Positions 9,291 to 20,026 of a DNA stretch of 59,850 bases are shown piece after piece (the stretch's first letter is position 1; each line of letters begins with the position of its first letter). Made by a program: the position numbers and the translations under genes. A model generated the notes under the pieces. The model was not told the DNA's origin. It ran no database searches and saw only the letters and a list, made by a program, of their open reading frames with translations. Source of the DNA: Polaromonas sp. (GTDB taxonomy: Bacteria > Pseudomonadota > Gammaproteobacteria > Burkholderiales > Burkholderiaceae_C); contig JANYGP010000084.1 in assembly GCA_025362315.1 (NCBI GenBank), positions 1 through 59,850 on the forward strand, written 5' to 3'.

Positions 9291-9341
9291 TAAATCAATG
9301 ACCTAAGAACAAAATCAATTCAAATTGAACGGATTTGAGCT
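9287..9341. repeat. Right copy of the short sequences near 231-276
   Basis: Contains CAATTAAATCAAT (9,287-9,299, identical to 264-276) and TTGAACGGATTTGAGCT (9,325-9,341, two mismatches to 231-247). It could mark the right end of the accessory island; this is a weak inference. Confidence 0.25.
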
Positions 9342-9381
9342 GTACATCTGGGGAATTCTGCTTCGCCACCGAATTGCTATA

Positions 9382-9407
9382 AAAAACCGCTCCATGATGC
9401 GGTTTTT
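9382..9407 (-). terminator. Rho-independent terminator after tadA
   Basis: A perfect stem AAAAACCGC / GCGGTTTTT with an 8-base loop lies 20 bases beyond the tadA stop. It can end transcription from tadA. Confidence 0.75.
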
Positions 9408-9426
9408 ACGGGTTTTCATCTTTTAA

Positions 9427-9972
<546 letters not shown>

Positions 9973-10033
9973 CTTTTTTTACGCAAAAAGTTTTTTTGAC
10001 ACACAAATACGTGTTGAATTTACAAACCATAAA

Positions 10034-10687
10034 TCAGGCATTTGGCTGAGCGGGTTTGTGTAGCCTGTCCATCCAGCGCGCCAGCTCGCGCTCGTTGTCA
10101 TTTCCCTGGCTGTACAGCGCATGCATGGCCGCGCGGGCTTCGGGCCGGTGCTGGTTAAGTTTGACTTTGCACTGCATCGTCAGCACCCGCAGTTCAAAAG
10201 CCACAATGCCGTTCATCATCTTGTGCTGATAGTCTTCACCCAAACCGCGCCACTGGTCAGCATATGCCGGGTCATGGTCGGCAATCAGGTGCTTGAGCAA
10301 ACGGTCTTTGTCATCAAAGGTTTCAATGATTTTGGCCCCAACGGTGCAATGAACCATCAGGTAGTTCCAGGTCGGTACACGAACTAAATCGGGGTACACG
10401 CGCGGCGTCATGTAGGCGTGCGGGCCCATGAAGGTGACCACTGCCTTTGGCCTTGCGGTCAAATAACGCCAATGCGGATTGGGCTTAGCGCAGTGGCCCA
10501 GCAGAACGGTGTGGTCGTCTTGCACCAGCAAATGCAGCGGCAGCGGCGTCACGAACGGCAGGCCTTCGTCGTCAGTTGAAATCAAACTGGCCAGCGGATT
10601 GGCACGTATCAGCGCATGGGCTGATACGTGCGGTGTGGCATGGCCGGGGGCGCTGTCTTTGGCGGCGAATTGCGGGGGTAGATACAT
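10034..10687 (-). CDS. PaiB-like FMN-binding negative transcriptional regulator
   Basis: The 217-residue protein matches the PaiB family (split-barrel FMN-binding fold), first described as a repressor of proteases and sporulation in Bacillus; its role in proteobacteria is poorly known. Recognisable family text includes MYLPPQF at the start, NPLASLIST, LPLHL near residues 45-52, GHCAKPNPHW, VYPDLVRVPTWNY and GIVAFELRV. The start at 10,687 is chosen because the family begins with MY(L/T)P; the frame is open to 10,720. The gene stands alone between tadA and a signalling gene. Family assignment is good, cellular role unknown. Confidence 0.82.
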   Translation of the reverse strand: MYLPPQFAAKDSAPGHATPHVSAHALIRANPLASLISTDDEGLPFVTPLPLHLLVQDDHTVLLGHCAKPNPHWRYLTARPKAVVTFMGPHAYMTPRVYPDLVRVPTWNYLMVHCTVGAKIIETFDDKDRLLKHLIADHDPAYADQWRGLGEDYQHKMMNGIVAFELRVLTMQCKVKLNQHRPEARAAMHALYSQGNDNERELARWMDRLHKPAQPNA

Positions 10688-10859
10688 GCAAATGACTGTA
10701 TCACCGGGCAAATCAAGCAAATGCCGTGGTGTGGATGAGTGCGCCGCGTAAGCTGCACGGCCTGCCAGCTTTAGCCCGGCGCAGTGCGACGGCTAATTTT
10801 TTTAACCCTCAGACCGAGGAAATTCATCATCATTTCAACATATTGCGACGTTTTAGGAT

Positions 10860-10916
10860 CAAAAAGACCCCCAAGACCCAATTATTATGTGCGTAAGCAG
10901 CTCCTGAATAAATAGC
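10860..10916 (-). repeat. Dispersed ~55-bp element upstream of the GGDEF-like gene
   Basis: On the minus strand it reads GCTATTTATTCAGGAGCTGC, then TTACGCACATAATAATTGGGTC, matching the consensus. It lies 60-120 bases upstream of the start at 10,978, within the 290-base gap where that gene's promoter should be. Confidence 0.65.
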
Positions 10917-10977
10917 AAACCACAAACTCGGCGGGTTAAATAGGTCACACTGGTGTCGCATTGGCGTCACAGACATA

Positions 10978-12840
10978 ATGGCGATGGATATCGCTTTCCT
11001 CAAATCAATTTGCACCGTATTGCTGGCAATGTTGATATTGGGGACAGGTGTAGCGTGGGCGGCACCGCAGCTGGATATTGGCCAAGCCGATGTAAGCACG
11101 ATGCGGATTGACGTGCGCAGCACTTGGCAGACAGCTCTAGTTGCGTCTAGCACGGCGCCGCTGACCCAGCCGCTGGACGCGCAAGCCTTGTGGGCGCTGC
11201 CTGACAGCGCGTTTCAGCCAGGCAAGGCCAGTCCAGTGCCAGTCGCTGAAGGCAAGCGCTTTGTGGGGCGTCTGTCGGTGCTGGTGGGCGCCAAGCCGCA
11301 AACATTGGTGCTAGAACTGCCGATGCCCCGACTGGACATCTCGCATGCGAGTTATCGGTACAACAATGACGCTTGGACGCAGTTTTCAGCGGGCGACCAG
11401 ATCCCGATGGTGAAGTGGCCATTTGTGAACCGTAACCCGACGTTTGTGATTCCGCCGGGCTCTGGCGAGCTGCAAATCGTGCTGGACATCCCGTCCATTG
11501 GCCTGTTCCCGACGCCGGTGTTGCTGTGGAGCGACCCGGCCTTTCGCGCTGACTACGCCATTCGCAACGTTGAAGCTGGTGCCGCACTGACCTTGTCGTT
11601 TTTTACCATGCTGGTGTGTGCAGGCGTGGCGCTGGTGCTGCGGCGCTTTGAGTTTGTGGCGCTGGGCGTGTACGCCAGCAGCGTTTTTATGGTGGCTGCC
11701 GGGCAAGGAGGCGTTGTAGGTCAATACGTTGGCACCTCAAGTGCTTGGTTTAACGACTACGTGAAATACGTTACTGGAGTCGTCTTTGGCGCCGTGATTC
11801 CCTGGACCCTGAGCGTGGTGTGCGGGCAAAAATACTATTCAAATCTGGTCGCGCGTGTAGCAACCTTCTGGATGCTGGGAAGCATCGCAGCCATGGCAGT
11901 GATGCTGTTTACCGTGTCCCGCACTTTTCAATGGGCGTTGCTGTCGCCCTTTTTAATTGCCAGTCTGGTTTTTGGCCTCGGCATCACGCTGGCCAGTGCG
12001 CTGCGTGGGCAGGTGCATGGCAGCTTGTCGTTTGGGGCGGTCGTCATGCTGTTCATCGGTATTTTTGCGCCCATTGCTTCTTACTGGGGTTACCTGGATG
12101 GCGTGTTCAGCTACATCATCACACTGGTCTGCCTGTTCTTGTCGACCACTTTGCTGCTGAGTGCCTTGATGCTGCAGTACCGCCACGGCAACCGCGTGAT
12201 TGCGCGGGCTTACAAAAACAGCAAACGCGACGCCCTGACTGGCCTGCTGAACCGCGATGCATTCGAGCGGGTATTGAACAAATTTGTGCGCGCGCCGAGC
12301 GCCAGCAGATCAGACCTGCTTTTTTTATACCTTGAAGTGGGTGAGCGCAACGCGCTGGAACAAGAATTTGGCGGCGTGGGCTTTGAGTCTGGCCTGGTGC
12401 AAATTGCGGCGGCTTTGTCGTCCAGCATTTCAATTGTGGACACAGTGGCGCGCGTGTCCAGCAGCGCGTTTGGCGTGCTGGTCGCCATGCCCCAAGACCA
12501 CAAACGGGGTAGCGAGCTGGCTCAAAAACTCATCAGCCGCAGCATGGCCATTGCCAACCACACCGCGCCCATGACACACACTGCGCTCATTGCAGCCGCA
12601 TGGCTTCCCAATGCCGGCCAAAATTTGACTGCGCTGGAGGCAGCTGCACGAGTGGTGTTGAAACAACTAGGCGAAGGCAAACGTATCGCGTGGCTGGCAG
12701 GCAGCAGGGGCGCTGAGCCTGATTTGCAGAACGGGCCCAGTGCAACGGTCAATCTGATCAACTGTATAGAAAAAGGCATGCAGCTGGACGGTGGCCTTCA
12801 GCATGTTGGTTCTGACAGTGCGGCCGGGTTAGCAAAATAA
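10978..12840 (+). CDS. 7TM membrane sensor with degenerate GGDEF domain
   Basis: A 620-residue protein with a signal peptide (cleavage likely after AWA, residue ~29) and a periplasmic domain to about residue 195. About seven hydrophobic segments follow between about 200 and 405, resembling 7TMR-DISM sensors, and then a C-terminal cytosolic GGDEF-type domain. The domain starts with the conserved RDALTGLLNRDAF at residues 417-429. At the active site, where GG(D/E)EF is required for di-GMP synthesis, it reads SSSAF (494-498), so it should not be a cyclase and may bind c-di-GMP or GTP or only transmit a signal. No typical I-site RxxD is seen just upstream. It is a single gene with no partner. Confidence 0.8.
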   Translation: MAMDIAFLKSICTVLLAMLILGTGVAWAAPQLDIGQADVSTMRIDVRSTWQTALVASSTAPLTQPLDAQALWALPDSAFQPGKASPVPVAEGKRFVGRLSVLVGAKPQTLVLELPMPRLDISHASYRYNNDAWTQFSAGDQIPMVKWPFVNRNPTFVIPPGSGELQIVLDIPSIGLFPTPVLLWSDPAFRADYAIRNVEAGAALTLSFFTMLVCAGVALVLRRFEFVALGVYASSVFMVAAGQGGVVGQYVGTSSAWFNDYVKYVTGVVFGAVIPWTLSVVCGQKYYSNLVARVATFWMLGSIAAMAVMLFTVSRTFQWALLSPFLIASLVFGLGITLASALRGQVHGSLSFGAVVMLFIGIFAPIASYWGYLDGVFSYIITLVCLFLSTTLLLSALMLQYRHGNRVIARAYKNSKRDALTGLLNRDAFERVLNKFVRAPSASRSDLLFLYLEVGERNALEQEFGGVGFESGLVQIAAALSSSISIVDTVARVSSSAFGVLVAMPQDHKRGSELAQKLISRSMAIANHTAPMTHTALIAAAWLPNAGQNLTALEAAARVVLKQLGEGKRIAWLAGSRGAEPDLQNGPSATVNLINCIEKGMQLDGGLQHVGSDSAAGLAK

Positions 12841-12987
12841 GTCTGGCTTACGAATGCCAGCATCCGCCGTTTGAACTCTGACGAACTCGCAGAATGCGCT
12901 TACCTGGACAGAAACCACACCATCCAAGGTTTGTTAGCTGCGTATAGCTTGGGCTTACACAAGCAATCTCGATGTCGATGTCGATGA

Positions 12988-13878
12988 TCACTGAACAGCG
13001 TGCCGCGCCAACCATTCTTTAAGCGTTTCACCGTTTTCTTCTGCTACCCAGTACTTAAGCCCGTTCACAGACCCGCCGTAGGCTACGCCTGCAGCGCGCG
13101 ATGGGCTGGATGCTGACCACTCTTTTAAAAACACCAGTTTTCCATCTTTCATGCCGACAACACCTTCAGCTTTGAGTTGCTCGCGCACCGGTGTCCAGTA
13201 CGCAACGCCTGCAGCTTTTGTCTCGTCGTCAAGCACAGACCCAACTTCAACAACAAACCGGTCGCCCTGGGGGCGACCGAAAGAACGGTTTTTACGTTTC
13301 AGTGACGTTTCAAAAACAAAGCGTGGGATGTGGGTGTTGACCGACGCAGTTGCAACTGGCATCGAAGTTGGTTTTGAAGCGTCAAACAACCGAAAACCAA
13401 GAGCGGCGATTAAAAACTGTGCCGTTTTCGAAAAATCATCGACGATGGCTCGGTCTGCCTCATTCAACGCAGCAAATGCGGGGGTCGTTTGGCTCAACAC
13501 CACGGCGTCTGCCCGTTTCAACTCGGCGTGCCAATGATGTTCAAGATGCTTCGCGTGAGCCTTATTTAAAGAGCCATCCTGCGCAACAACCACCAGCGCC
13601 GTTTGCCAGGTAAATCGCTCAAAAGACTTGTCGTGTTCAAGCAATCTGTCCAGCAGAGATTCGCTTTCGCCGACGTAGACGTATGGCCTGTCTAGTTCCT
13701 CTTCGTTGCTGCCAACTAGCAAGTACAAGCCGACTTGTTTTAGCTCAGGCCGGTTCAGGCTGGCCAATAGCATCGCCCTGGGCAATTTGACAACGCGTGC
13801 CGTCCTATTCGATTGATCACAAACCACCCGTTTTGCTGAGTCGTCATCAATCAATAAAAGTTTGACCAAGCTCGGCAT
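12988..13878 (-). CDS. GIY-YIG domain protein with DUF4357-like C-terminus
   Basis: The 296-residue protein has a GIY-YIG nuclease-like core near residues 52-90: VGLYLLVG, then YVYVGES and LLDRLLEH with the family's Arg and His. A C-terminal repeat-like segment SPSRAAGVAYGGSVNGLKYW resembles DUF4357. The start at 13,878 is chosen because it sits 4 bases after the guaA stop; the frame is open further upstream but there overlaps guaA. GIY-YIG proteins cleave DNA in many contexts (homing, restriction, repair), and the role of this stand-alone type is unknown. It is the last gene of a guaB-GIY-guaA-GIY run on the minus strand. Confidence 0.8.
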   Translation of the reverse strand: MPSLVKLLLIDDDSAKRVVCDQSNRTARVVKLPRAMLLASLNRPELKQVGLYLLVGSNEEELDRPYVYVGESESLLDRLLEHDKSFERFTWQTALVVVAQDGSLNKAHAKHLEHHWHAELKRADAVVLSQTTPAFAALNEADRAIVDDFSKTAQFLIAALGFRLFDASKPTSMPVATASVNTHIPRFVFETSLKRKNRSFGRPQGDRFVVEVGSVLDDETKAAGVAYWTPVREQLKAEGVVGMKDGKLVFLKEWSASSPSRAAGVAYGGSVNGLKYWVAEENGETLKEWLARHAVQ

Positions 13879-13882
13879 TTCT

Positions 13883-15598
13883 TTACTCCCACTCAATCGT
13901 CGCAGGCGGTTTGCTGCTGACGTCATACGTCACGCGGTTGATGCCCCGCACTTCGTTGATGATGCGGGAGCTGACTTTTTTCAGTAGCGCGTAGGGAAGT
14001 TCTGCCCAGTCTGCGGTCATGAAGTCGCTGGTTTGTACGGCGCGCAGGGCGACCACGTAGTCGTAGGTGCGGCCGTCGCCCATGACGCCTACTGATTTGA
14101 TAGGAAGAAAGACTGTGAAGGCCTGGCTGGTGGCCTCGTACCAGTTTTTTGGGGTTTTGGCAGAGGATGAAGGGGGTGCGGGGATGCCCCCATCCCTGCC
14201 TTCCCCCGTGAGGGGAAGGAGTGCAGTCGGGGATGGGTCAGTTGTGAACGGAAACCTGCGCAGTTCTTCTATAAAGATAGCATCGGCTTGGCGCAGCAAA
14301 TCTGCGTATTCTTTTTTGACTTCGCCCAATATGCGCACGCCCAGCCCCGGGCCGGGGAACGGGTGGCGGTAGACCATGTCGTGCGGCAAGCCCAATGCTA
14401 CGCCCAGCTCTCGCACTTCGTCTTTGAACAATTCGCGCAGCGGCTCGAGAAGCTTTAGCCCTAGTTGTTCGGGCAGGCCGCCTACGTTGTGGTGGCTTTT
14501 GATGACGACGGCTTTTTTGTTTTTACCACCGCCAGACTCAATCACGTCTGGGTAGATGGTGCCTTGCGCTAACCACGCTACATCACTCTTTGCTACAGTA
14601 TTTGTAGCTACTTGCGCACGTACTACTTGCGCTTGAGCCTTAAATACCTCTACAAACTCGCGCCCAATGATCTTGCGCTTGGCTTCTGGCTCACTCACGC
14701 CTTTGAGGTGATCAAGGAATTGCGCTTCTGCATCAACGCGAATGACTTTGGCGTGCAGCTTGCCAACAAACATGTCCATCACCATGTCGCCTTCATTCAA
14801 CCTCAAGAGGCCGTGGTCAACAAACACGCAGGTCAGCTGGTCGCCAATCGCGCGGTGAATCAGCGCTGCAGCGACTGACGAATCGACCCCGCCGGACAAG
14901 CCCAAAATGACTTCCTCGTTGCCAACCTGCGCTTTTATTTTGGCGACAGCCTCGGCAATGTAGTCGCCCATCACCCAGTCTTGCCGCGCACCGCAAATGC
15001 CTAAAACAAAACGGTCGATCAGCGCCTTGCCTTGCAGGGTGTGCGTGACTTCCGGGTGAAACTGCACGGCGTAAAACTTGCGCGCCGCGTCAGCCATGCC
15101 GGCAATCGGACAGCTGGGCGTGCTGGCCATCGTTTTGAAGCCAGGTGGTAGCTCAGTGACTTTGTCGCCGTGGCTCATCCACACTTTCAGCATGCCGTGG
15201 CCATCAGCGGTGGCGTAGTCTTGAATGTCTTCAAGCAGCGCGGTGTGGCCGTGGGCGCGCACCTCGGCGTAGCCGAATTCCCGGGTGGTGCCAGCCTCCA
15301 CCTTGCCGCCCAGCTGGTTGGCCATGGTTTGCATGCCGTAGCAAATGCCCAGCACGGGAATGCCCAGCTCAAATACGGCGTCTGGCGCCTTGTCTTCTAC
15401 CTCGTACACGCTGGCGTGGGAGCCTGACAAGATGATGCCTTTTAGGTTACCGTCTTTGGCGTAGTTGCGTAACCAGTCGCTGGTCACGTCGCATGAATGC
15501 ACTTCAGACAGCACATGCGCCTCGCGCACGCGGCGGGCAATGAGTTGGGTGACTTGGGAGCCGAAGTCAAGGATGAGGATTTTTTGATGGCTCATCAT
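13883..15598 (-). CDS. guaA: GMP synthase (glutamine-hydrolysing) with two in-frame insertions
   Basis: Converts XMP to GMP using glutamine and ATP. The N-terminal class I amidotransferase ([26 protein letters not shown] with the catalytic Cys, FHPEVTHT) is followed by the ATP pyrophosphatase P-loop [12 protein letters not shown]. The dimerisation domain ends in PPATIEWE. At 571 residues it is about 35-45 longer than usual. The excess lies in two places: [12 protein letters not shown] before [15 protein letters not shown], encoded by the dispersed element at 14,592-14,647, and a Pro/Gly-rich segment ([20 protein letters not shown] onward) before WYEATSQAF, encoded at 14,144-14,257. Both keep the frame in this essential gene. 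ATG at 15,595 is an alternative start (MSHQK). It is closely linked to GIY-YIG genes on both sides. Confidence 0.95.
   Translation of the reverse strand: MMSHQKILILDFGSQVTQLIARRVREAHVLSEVHSCDVTSDWLRNYAKDGNLKGIILSGSHASVYEVEDKAPDAVFELGIPVLGICYGMQTMANQLGGKVEAGTTREFGYAEVRAHGHTALLEDIQDYATADGHGMLKVWMSHGDKVTELPPGFKTMASTPSCPIAGMADAARKFYAVQFHPEVTHTLQGKALIDRFVLGICGARQDWVMGDYIAEAVAKIKAQVGNEEVILGLSGGVDSSVAAALIHRAIGDQLTCVFVDHGLLRLNEGDMVMDMFVGKLHAKVIRVDAEAQFLDHLKGVSEPEAKRKIIGREFVEVFKAQAQVVRAQVATNTVAKSDVAWLAQGTIYPDVIESGGGKNKKAVVIKSHHNVGGLPEQLGLKLLEPLRELFKDEVRELGVALGLPHDMVYRHPFPGPGLGVRILGEVKKEYADLLRQADAIFIEELRRFPFTTDPSPTALLPLTGEGRDGGIPAPPSSSAKTPKNWYEATSQAFTVFLPIKSVGVMGDGRTYDYVVALRAVQTSDFMTADWAELPYALLKKVSSRIINEVRGINRVTYDVSSKPPATIEWE
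14144..14257. repeat. C-rich repeat inserted in frame in guaA
   Basis: A 114-base stretch with paired C-runs and G-runs (CATCCCTGCCTTCCCCC ... GAGGGGAAGG) stands between the codons for EELR and WYEATSQAF of guaA. That gap is normally bridged by roughly a dozen residues in this family. The sequence type, like that at 52,655-52,770, resembles the C/G-rich intergenic repeats of this bacterial group. It reads through as 38 codons without a stop. Confidence 0.7.
14592..14647 (+). repeat. Dispersed ~55-bp element inside guaA
   Basis: Reads GCTACAGTATTTGTAGCTAC, then TTGCGCACGTACTACTTGCGC and a TTGAGCCTTAAATAC tail, one of the best full-length matches. It is antisense to guaA; the guaA strand gives [12 protein letters not shown], absent from ordinary GuaA proteins. 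Confidence 0.8.
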
Positions 15599-16200
15599 TC
15601 AGTCTCAATCGGCGCTCTTGAATGATTAAGAGTGCCCAGAACCTTATTTCCTACAGGTTTCGAGAGCCTAAGTGTTAGAGATTCAACGTGTTTTGGATAG
15701 TCCAAGTGCTCAACAGAAGGAATCTCGTACGCTGACACATAGGCTGTGGCTTCCCAGCGCTCTGTCGGAGAACTTTTTACCGCCTTAGGAAAATTTATAC
15801 CTAGCTTTAATCTCAGCTGCTGATACATCTCGCTTTTCAAACTGGTGCTGGCTTTTCCGACGTAAATTACGTTGCACATCGAGTCATAGAACGCATACAC
15901 ACCGCACTTTGATCCATGTGCTCCTAGCGCCTGATCTAATTGCGATGAAATGTCGCTTTTTGCATTTAGTTTCACTTTTTTAAACTCACAGGCGACTGAA
16001 AACTCTGGGGCCAATGTTGTGGAAAGAAGCCAACGCAGTGTCGCAGCGTGCGGTTTTTTCGCTCCAGACCTCCAAGATCGAATTTGTTGGAGGGTGTAAT
16101 TGGTTTGAGTACCAAATCGCTTTTCGTCATCTTCAAAATACTCAGACACCAAATAGTCAATCAGTTCTGCAGTGAATTGCTTTCTCTGAGTTTTTTTCAT
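15595..16200 (-). CDS. GIY-YIG domain protein between guaB and guaA
   Basis: A 201-residue protein. The C-terminal half carries a GIY-YIG-like core: [20 protein letters not shown] near residues 99-118, where GVY and YVG stand for the two signature tripeptides. The catalytic Arg position appears to be Lys ([11 protein letters not shown]), so nuclease activity is doubtful. The N-terminal 80 residues ([30 protein letters not shown]) look like a small helical DNA-binding segment. It sits 3 bases after guaB and overlaps the guaA start codon region, so it is co-transcribed with the two purine genes. Its function is unknown; a selfish origin is possible. Confidence 0.7.
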   Translation of the reverse strand: MKKTQRKQFTAELIDYLVSEYFEDDEKRFGTQTNYTLQQIRSWRSGAKKPHAATLRWLLSTTLAPEFSVACEFKKVKLNAKSDISSQLDQALGAHGSKCGVYAFYDSMCNVIYVGKASTSLKSEMYQQLRLKLGINFPKAVKSSPTERWEATAYVSAYEIPSVEHLDYPKHVESLTLRLSKPVGNKVLGTLNHSRAPIETE

Positions 16201-16203
16201 CTG

Positions 16204-17715
<1,512 letters not shown>

Positions 17716-17825
17716 CTATTAAATGGTGTCACCCAATTAACAATTGGTCACATCTTCAGGCCCGCTAGATGCGTAATTTTTTCAAATTTTTTCCATTGCA
17801 AGTTACGCAGGGATACACTTGAAAA

Positions 17826-18389
17826 ATGCACTTCAAAAACAGCCTGAAAACTTTTCTTGCCGCGCTTTGCCTGGGGACATTGGCGCAGACGTCACTGGCT
17901 CAATGGCAATGGATGGACAAGGACGGACGCAAAGTTTTCAGTGACCGTTCTCCACCTGCGGAAATAGCAGAAAAAGACATCGTCAAACGACCTTCGGCAG
18001 CTTTCCGGGCAGCCACTACAGCCGCAGCAACCGCAAGCGCCAGCGCCAATGTCGCTGCCAACACCGTGGACGGGAAACCATTACCCGCTGCGTCAGCCGC
18101 TGCCAGCAAAGCCAGTGCACCCAAGCTGTCTGGCAAAGATGTGGAGCTGGAAGCCCGAAAGAAAAAGGCCGAAGACGAAGAAGCCGCCAAAAAGAAAATT
18201 GAAGATGAAAAAATCGCCAGGACAAAAGCTGAAAACTGTGAGCGGGGCAAGTCGGGGTTGGCCACACTTCAGTCAGGCGTGCGCATGGCATCTGTCAATG
18301 CCAAAGGTGAACGTGAAATTTACGACGACAACAAACGTGCGCTCGAAACAAAACGCACGCAAGAAATCATTGATACAAGCTGCAAATAG
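17826..18389 (+). CDS. Exported DUF4124-domain protein
   Basis: A 187-residue protein with a signal peptide (residues 1-25, ending SLAQ) followed by the short DUF4124 motif WQWMDKDGRKVFSDRSPP. An Ala/Lys/Glu-rich helical middle (residues ~60-135) follows, and then a C-terminal part with two cysteines (NCERGKSGL and DTSCK) that may pair. DUF4124 proteins are common exported proteins of beta- and gammaproteobacteria with no known function. It is divergent from guaB and converges on rnfH. Assignment rests on the N-terminal motif. Confidence 0.8.
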   Translation: MHFKNSLKTFLAALCLGTLAQTSLAQWQWMDKDGRKVFSDRSPPAEIAEKDIVKRPSAAFRAATTAAATASASANVAANTVDGKPLPAASAAASKASAPKLSGKDVELEARKKKAEDEEAAKKKIEDEKIARTKAENCERGKSGLATLQSGVRMASVNAKGEREIYDDNKRALETKRTQEIIDTSCK

Positions 18390-18407
18390 CATCAGCGCGA
18401 AGTGCGT

Positions 18408-18743
18408 TCAGCCGCCGTAACCCGCTTTGGCTCCAGCGCGTTTATTGGCAAACAGACCTGCACTTTTGACCCCCTGACGCACGAAACGCTCACGGCGAGC
18501 CACCTTCGGATCCACACTTAACGGGCGGTAAATTTCTATCCGGTCGTGCTCTTTGAGCAGCTGTTCAAGATTGCATGTTTTGCGCCAGACTCCCAGCAAA
18601 AGAGTCTCCAGACAAAGCCCGGAAAACTCCGACATTACGCCGCAAGCCAGCAATGCCTGTTTCACGTTGCTGCCGCTTGGCACGGTCAAATGCCACTGCC
18701 TGCATTGACGGGCAACCGGGCTGTAAATCACCGTGATTTTCAT
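18408..18743 (-). CDS. rnfH: RnfH family ubiquitin-like protein
   Basis: The roughly 111-residue protein has the beta-grasp pattern of RnfH (MKITVIYSP, GSNVKQALLACG, HDRIEIYRPLSVDPKVARRER). Family members sit beside ratA or the rnf electron-transport genes; their biochemical role is unclear. It lies 20 bases after ratA on the same strand, the standard ratA-rnfH pair opposite smpB. A Met six bases upstream (18,749) is an equal start candidate. Confidence 0.9.
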   Translation of the reverse strand: MKITVIYSPVARQCRQWHLTVPSGSNVKQALLACGVMSEFSGLCLETLLLGVWRKTCNLEQLLKEHDRIEIYRPLSVDPKVARRERFVRQGVKSAGLFANKRAGAKAGYGG

Positions 18744-18763
18744 TGCCAAAAGTTTTCAGTCAA

Positions 18764-19210
18764 TCAACCAGGCTCATAAACACGGCACGCACGTTTGACA
18801 AAAGCATCGACCAGACTGCCCGCAATTTTGTCAAACACCGGACCAATCAGCGCGGCCAAAGCAGCATTGTCAAAGTCGTAATTCAGTGAAAAGTCGACTT
18901 TGCAGGCGCGTTCGCCGTTTGTGCCGACAGGAATGAATTGCCAGGATCCGTCCAGCTTTGAAAATGGTCCATCAACCAGTTTCAGGTTGACCTGCTGGCC
19001 TTCGACATGTGTATTTTTCGTGGTGAAGCTCTGTTTGAGTCCTGCCATGGACAGGCCGATCTTGGCAGTGACGCCGTTGGGCTCTTGCGCCAGCACCACT
19101 GCGTCATCACACCACGGTAAAAACTCCGGGTAACTGGCAATGTCAGTCACCAGGGCAAACATTTCAGCAGCGCTGTACCAGATTAAAACGGACTTGTGAA
19201 CGGTTTTCAT
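18764..19210 (-). CDS. ratA: RatA/Coq10 START-domain protein
   Basis: A 148-residue START-fold protein: [18 protein letters not shown], then [16 protein letters not shown], and the C-terminal helix [19 protein letters not shown]. In E. coli RatA was described as an inhibitor of 70S ribosome association; related Coq10 proteins bind ubiquinone. It is divergent from smpB across 54 bases and followed by rnfH, a conserved arrangement. The toxin label is only a family name here; no antitoxin pairing is implied. Confidence 0.9.
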   Translation of the reverse strand: MKTVHKSVLIWYSAAEMFALVTDIASYPEFLPWCDDAVVLAQEPNGVTAKIGLSMAGLKQSFTTKNTHVEGQQVNLKLVDGPFSKLDGSWQFIPVGTNGERACKVDFSLNYDFDNAALAALIGPVFDKIAGSLVDAFVKRACRVYEPG

Positions 19211-19264
19211 ACAATGGAAGGTTGCACGCGATTGTATTGGTCGTCGGCAACCTTAAATACAGCC

Positions 19265-19825
19265 ATGGCTACCAAAGAAGCACCCCATTCCAAAAAACCC
19301 GACGCCACATCGTCAGGCAAATCCAAAGACAACCGCCCCGTCAAAGTGTCGGCCAAGGCAGCGGCTGCAGCCACCCGCATTGCCGACAACAAAAAGGCGA
19401 TGTTCAATTACCACATTGAAGAACGCTTTGAAGCTGGCATGGTGCTGCAGGGCTGGGAAGTCAAATCGGTGCGTGAAGGCAAGGTGCAGCTGACCGACGG
19501 CTATGTGGTCATTCGTAATGGCGAGATGTTCATCATTGGCTGCCAGATCAACCCGCTGGGCACGGCGTCAACCCACGTCACGCCAGACAACGTGCGCACC
19601 AAGAAGCTGCTGATGCACAAGGCAGAGATCAAGCGGCTGATGGGTAAAATTGAACAAAAGGGATTTACGCTGGTGCCACTGAACATGCACTGGAAAGCCG
19701 GCAAGGTGAAATGCGAAATTGGCCTGGCCAAAGGCAAAGGCGAGCACGACAAACGCGACACCATCAAGGACAGGGAAGGCAAGCGGGAAGTTGAGCGCGC
19801 CATGAAATCCCGGGCTCGGCTGTAA
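19265..19825 (+). CDS. smpB: SsrA (tmRNA)-binding protein
   Basis: Binds tmRNA and brings it to stalled ribosomes for trans-translation. The 186-residue protein has the SmpB core from about residue 46: [26 protein letters not shown]-like [49 protein letters not shown]. The C-terminal basic tail is AMKSRARL. A Lys/Ala-rich extension of about 40 residues precedes the core. The ATG at 19,265 ([11 protein letters not shown]) is chosen; the frame is open upstream but would overlap ratA. Confidence 0.95.
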   Translation: MATKEAPHSKKPDATSSGKSKDNRPVKVSAKAAAAATRIADNKKAMFNYHIEERFEAGMVLQGWEVKSVREGKVQLTDGYVVIRNGEMFIIGCQINPLGTASTHVTPDNVRTKKLLMHKAEIKRLMGKIEQKGFTLVPLNMHWKAGKVKCEIGLAKGKGEHDKRDTIKDREGKREVERAMKSRARL

Positions 19826-19839
19826 ATTCATTTTTTGGG

Positions 19840-19950
19840 CGAACTGCTGCAGTGAGCGCAGCAAACGCGTGGCATTCGGCGGTGCTCGCAATCCTCTCGT
19901 ACACAAGTACGCTCCCAGGTGCTGCGGGCCAATCGCCTTGCACTTCATTC
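19840..19950. repeat. Possible intergenic repeat downstream of smpB
   Basis: The 200-base gap after smpB holds a GC-rich block with a small hairpin (CGTAC-ACAA-GTACG near 19,899-19,912) between CGCAATCCTCT and GCTGCGGGCC. The style resembles dispersed intergenic repeats of Comamonadaceae, from memory only. No gene is evident. Confidence 0.3.
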
Positions 19951-20026
19951 TAAAAACAAAGTTTCAGAGAAGACTGACTTGTACCCAAGTTGTGTCGTCA
20001 CTAAAATCTGAATTTCTAGACAAGCC

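Noticed and set aside
1..9340. tRNA gene as the integration site of the island
   Set aside because: I looked for a cloverleaf or a tRNA 3' end near the integrase and near 9,340 and saw none.
12926..12960. Another element copy (TTAGCTGCGTATAGCTTGGGCTTA)-like sequence after the GGDEF-like gene
   Set aside because: Only the core and part of one arm fit, with the GCTAT block misplaced; too weak to count.
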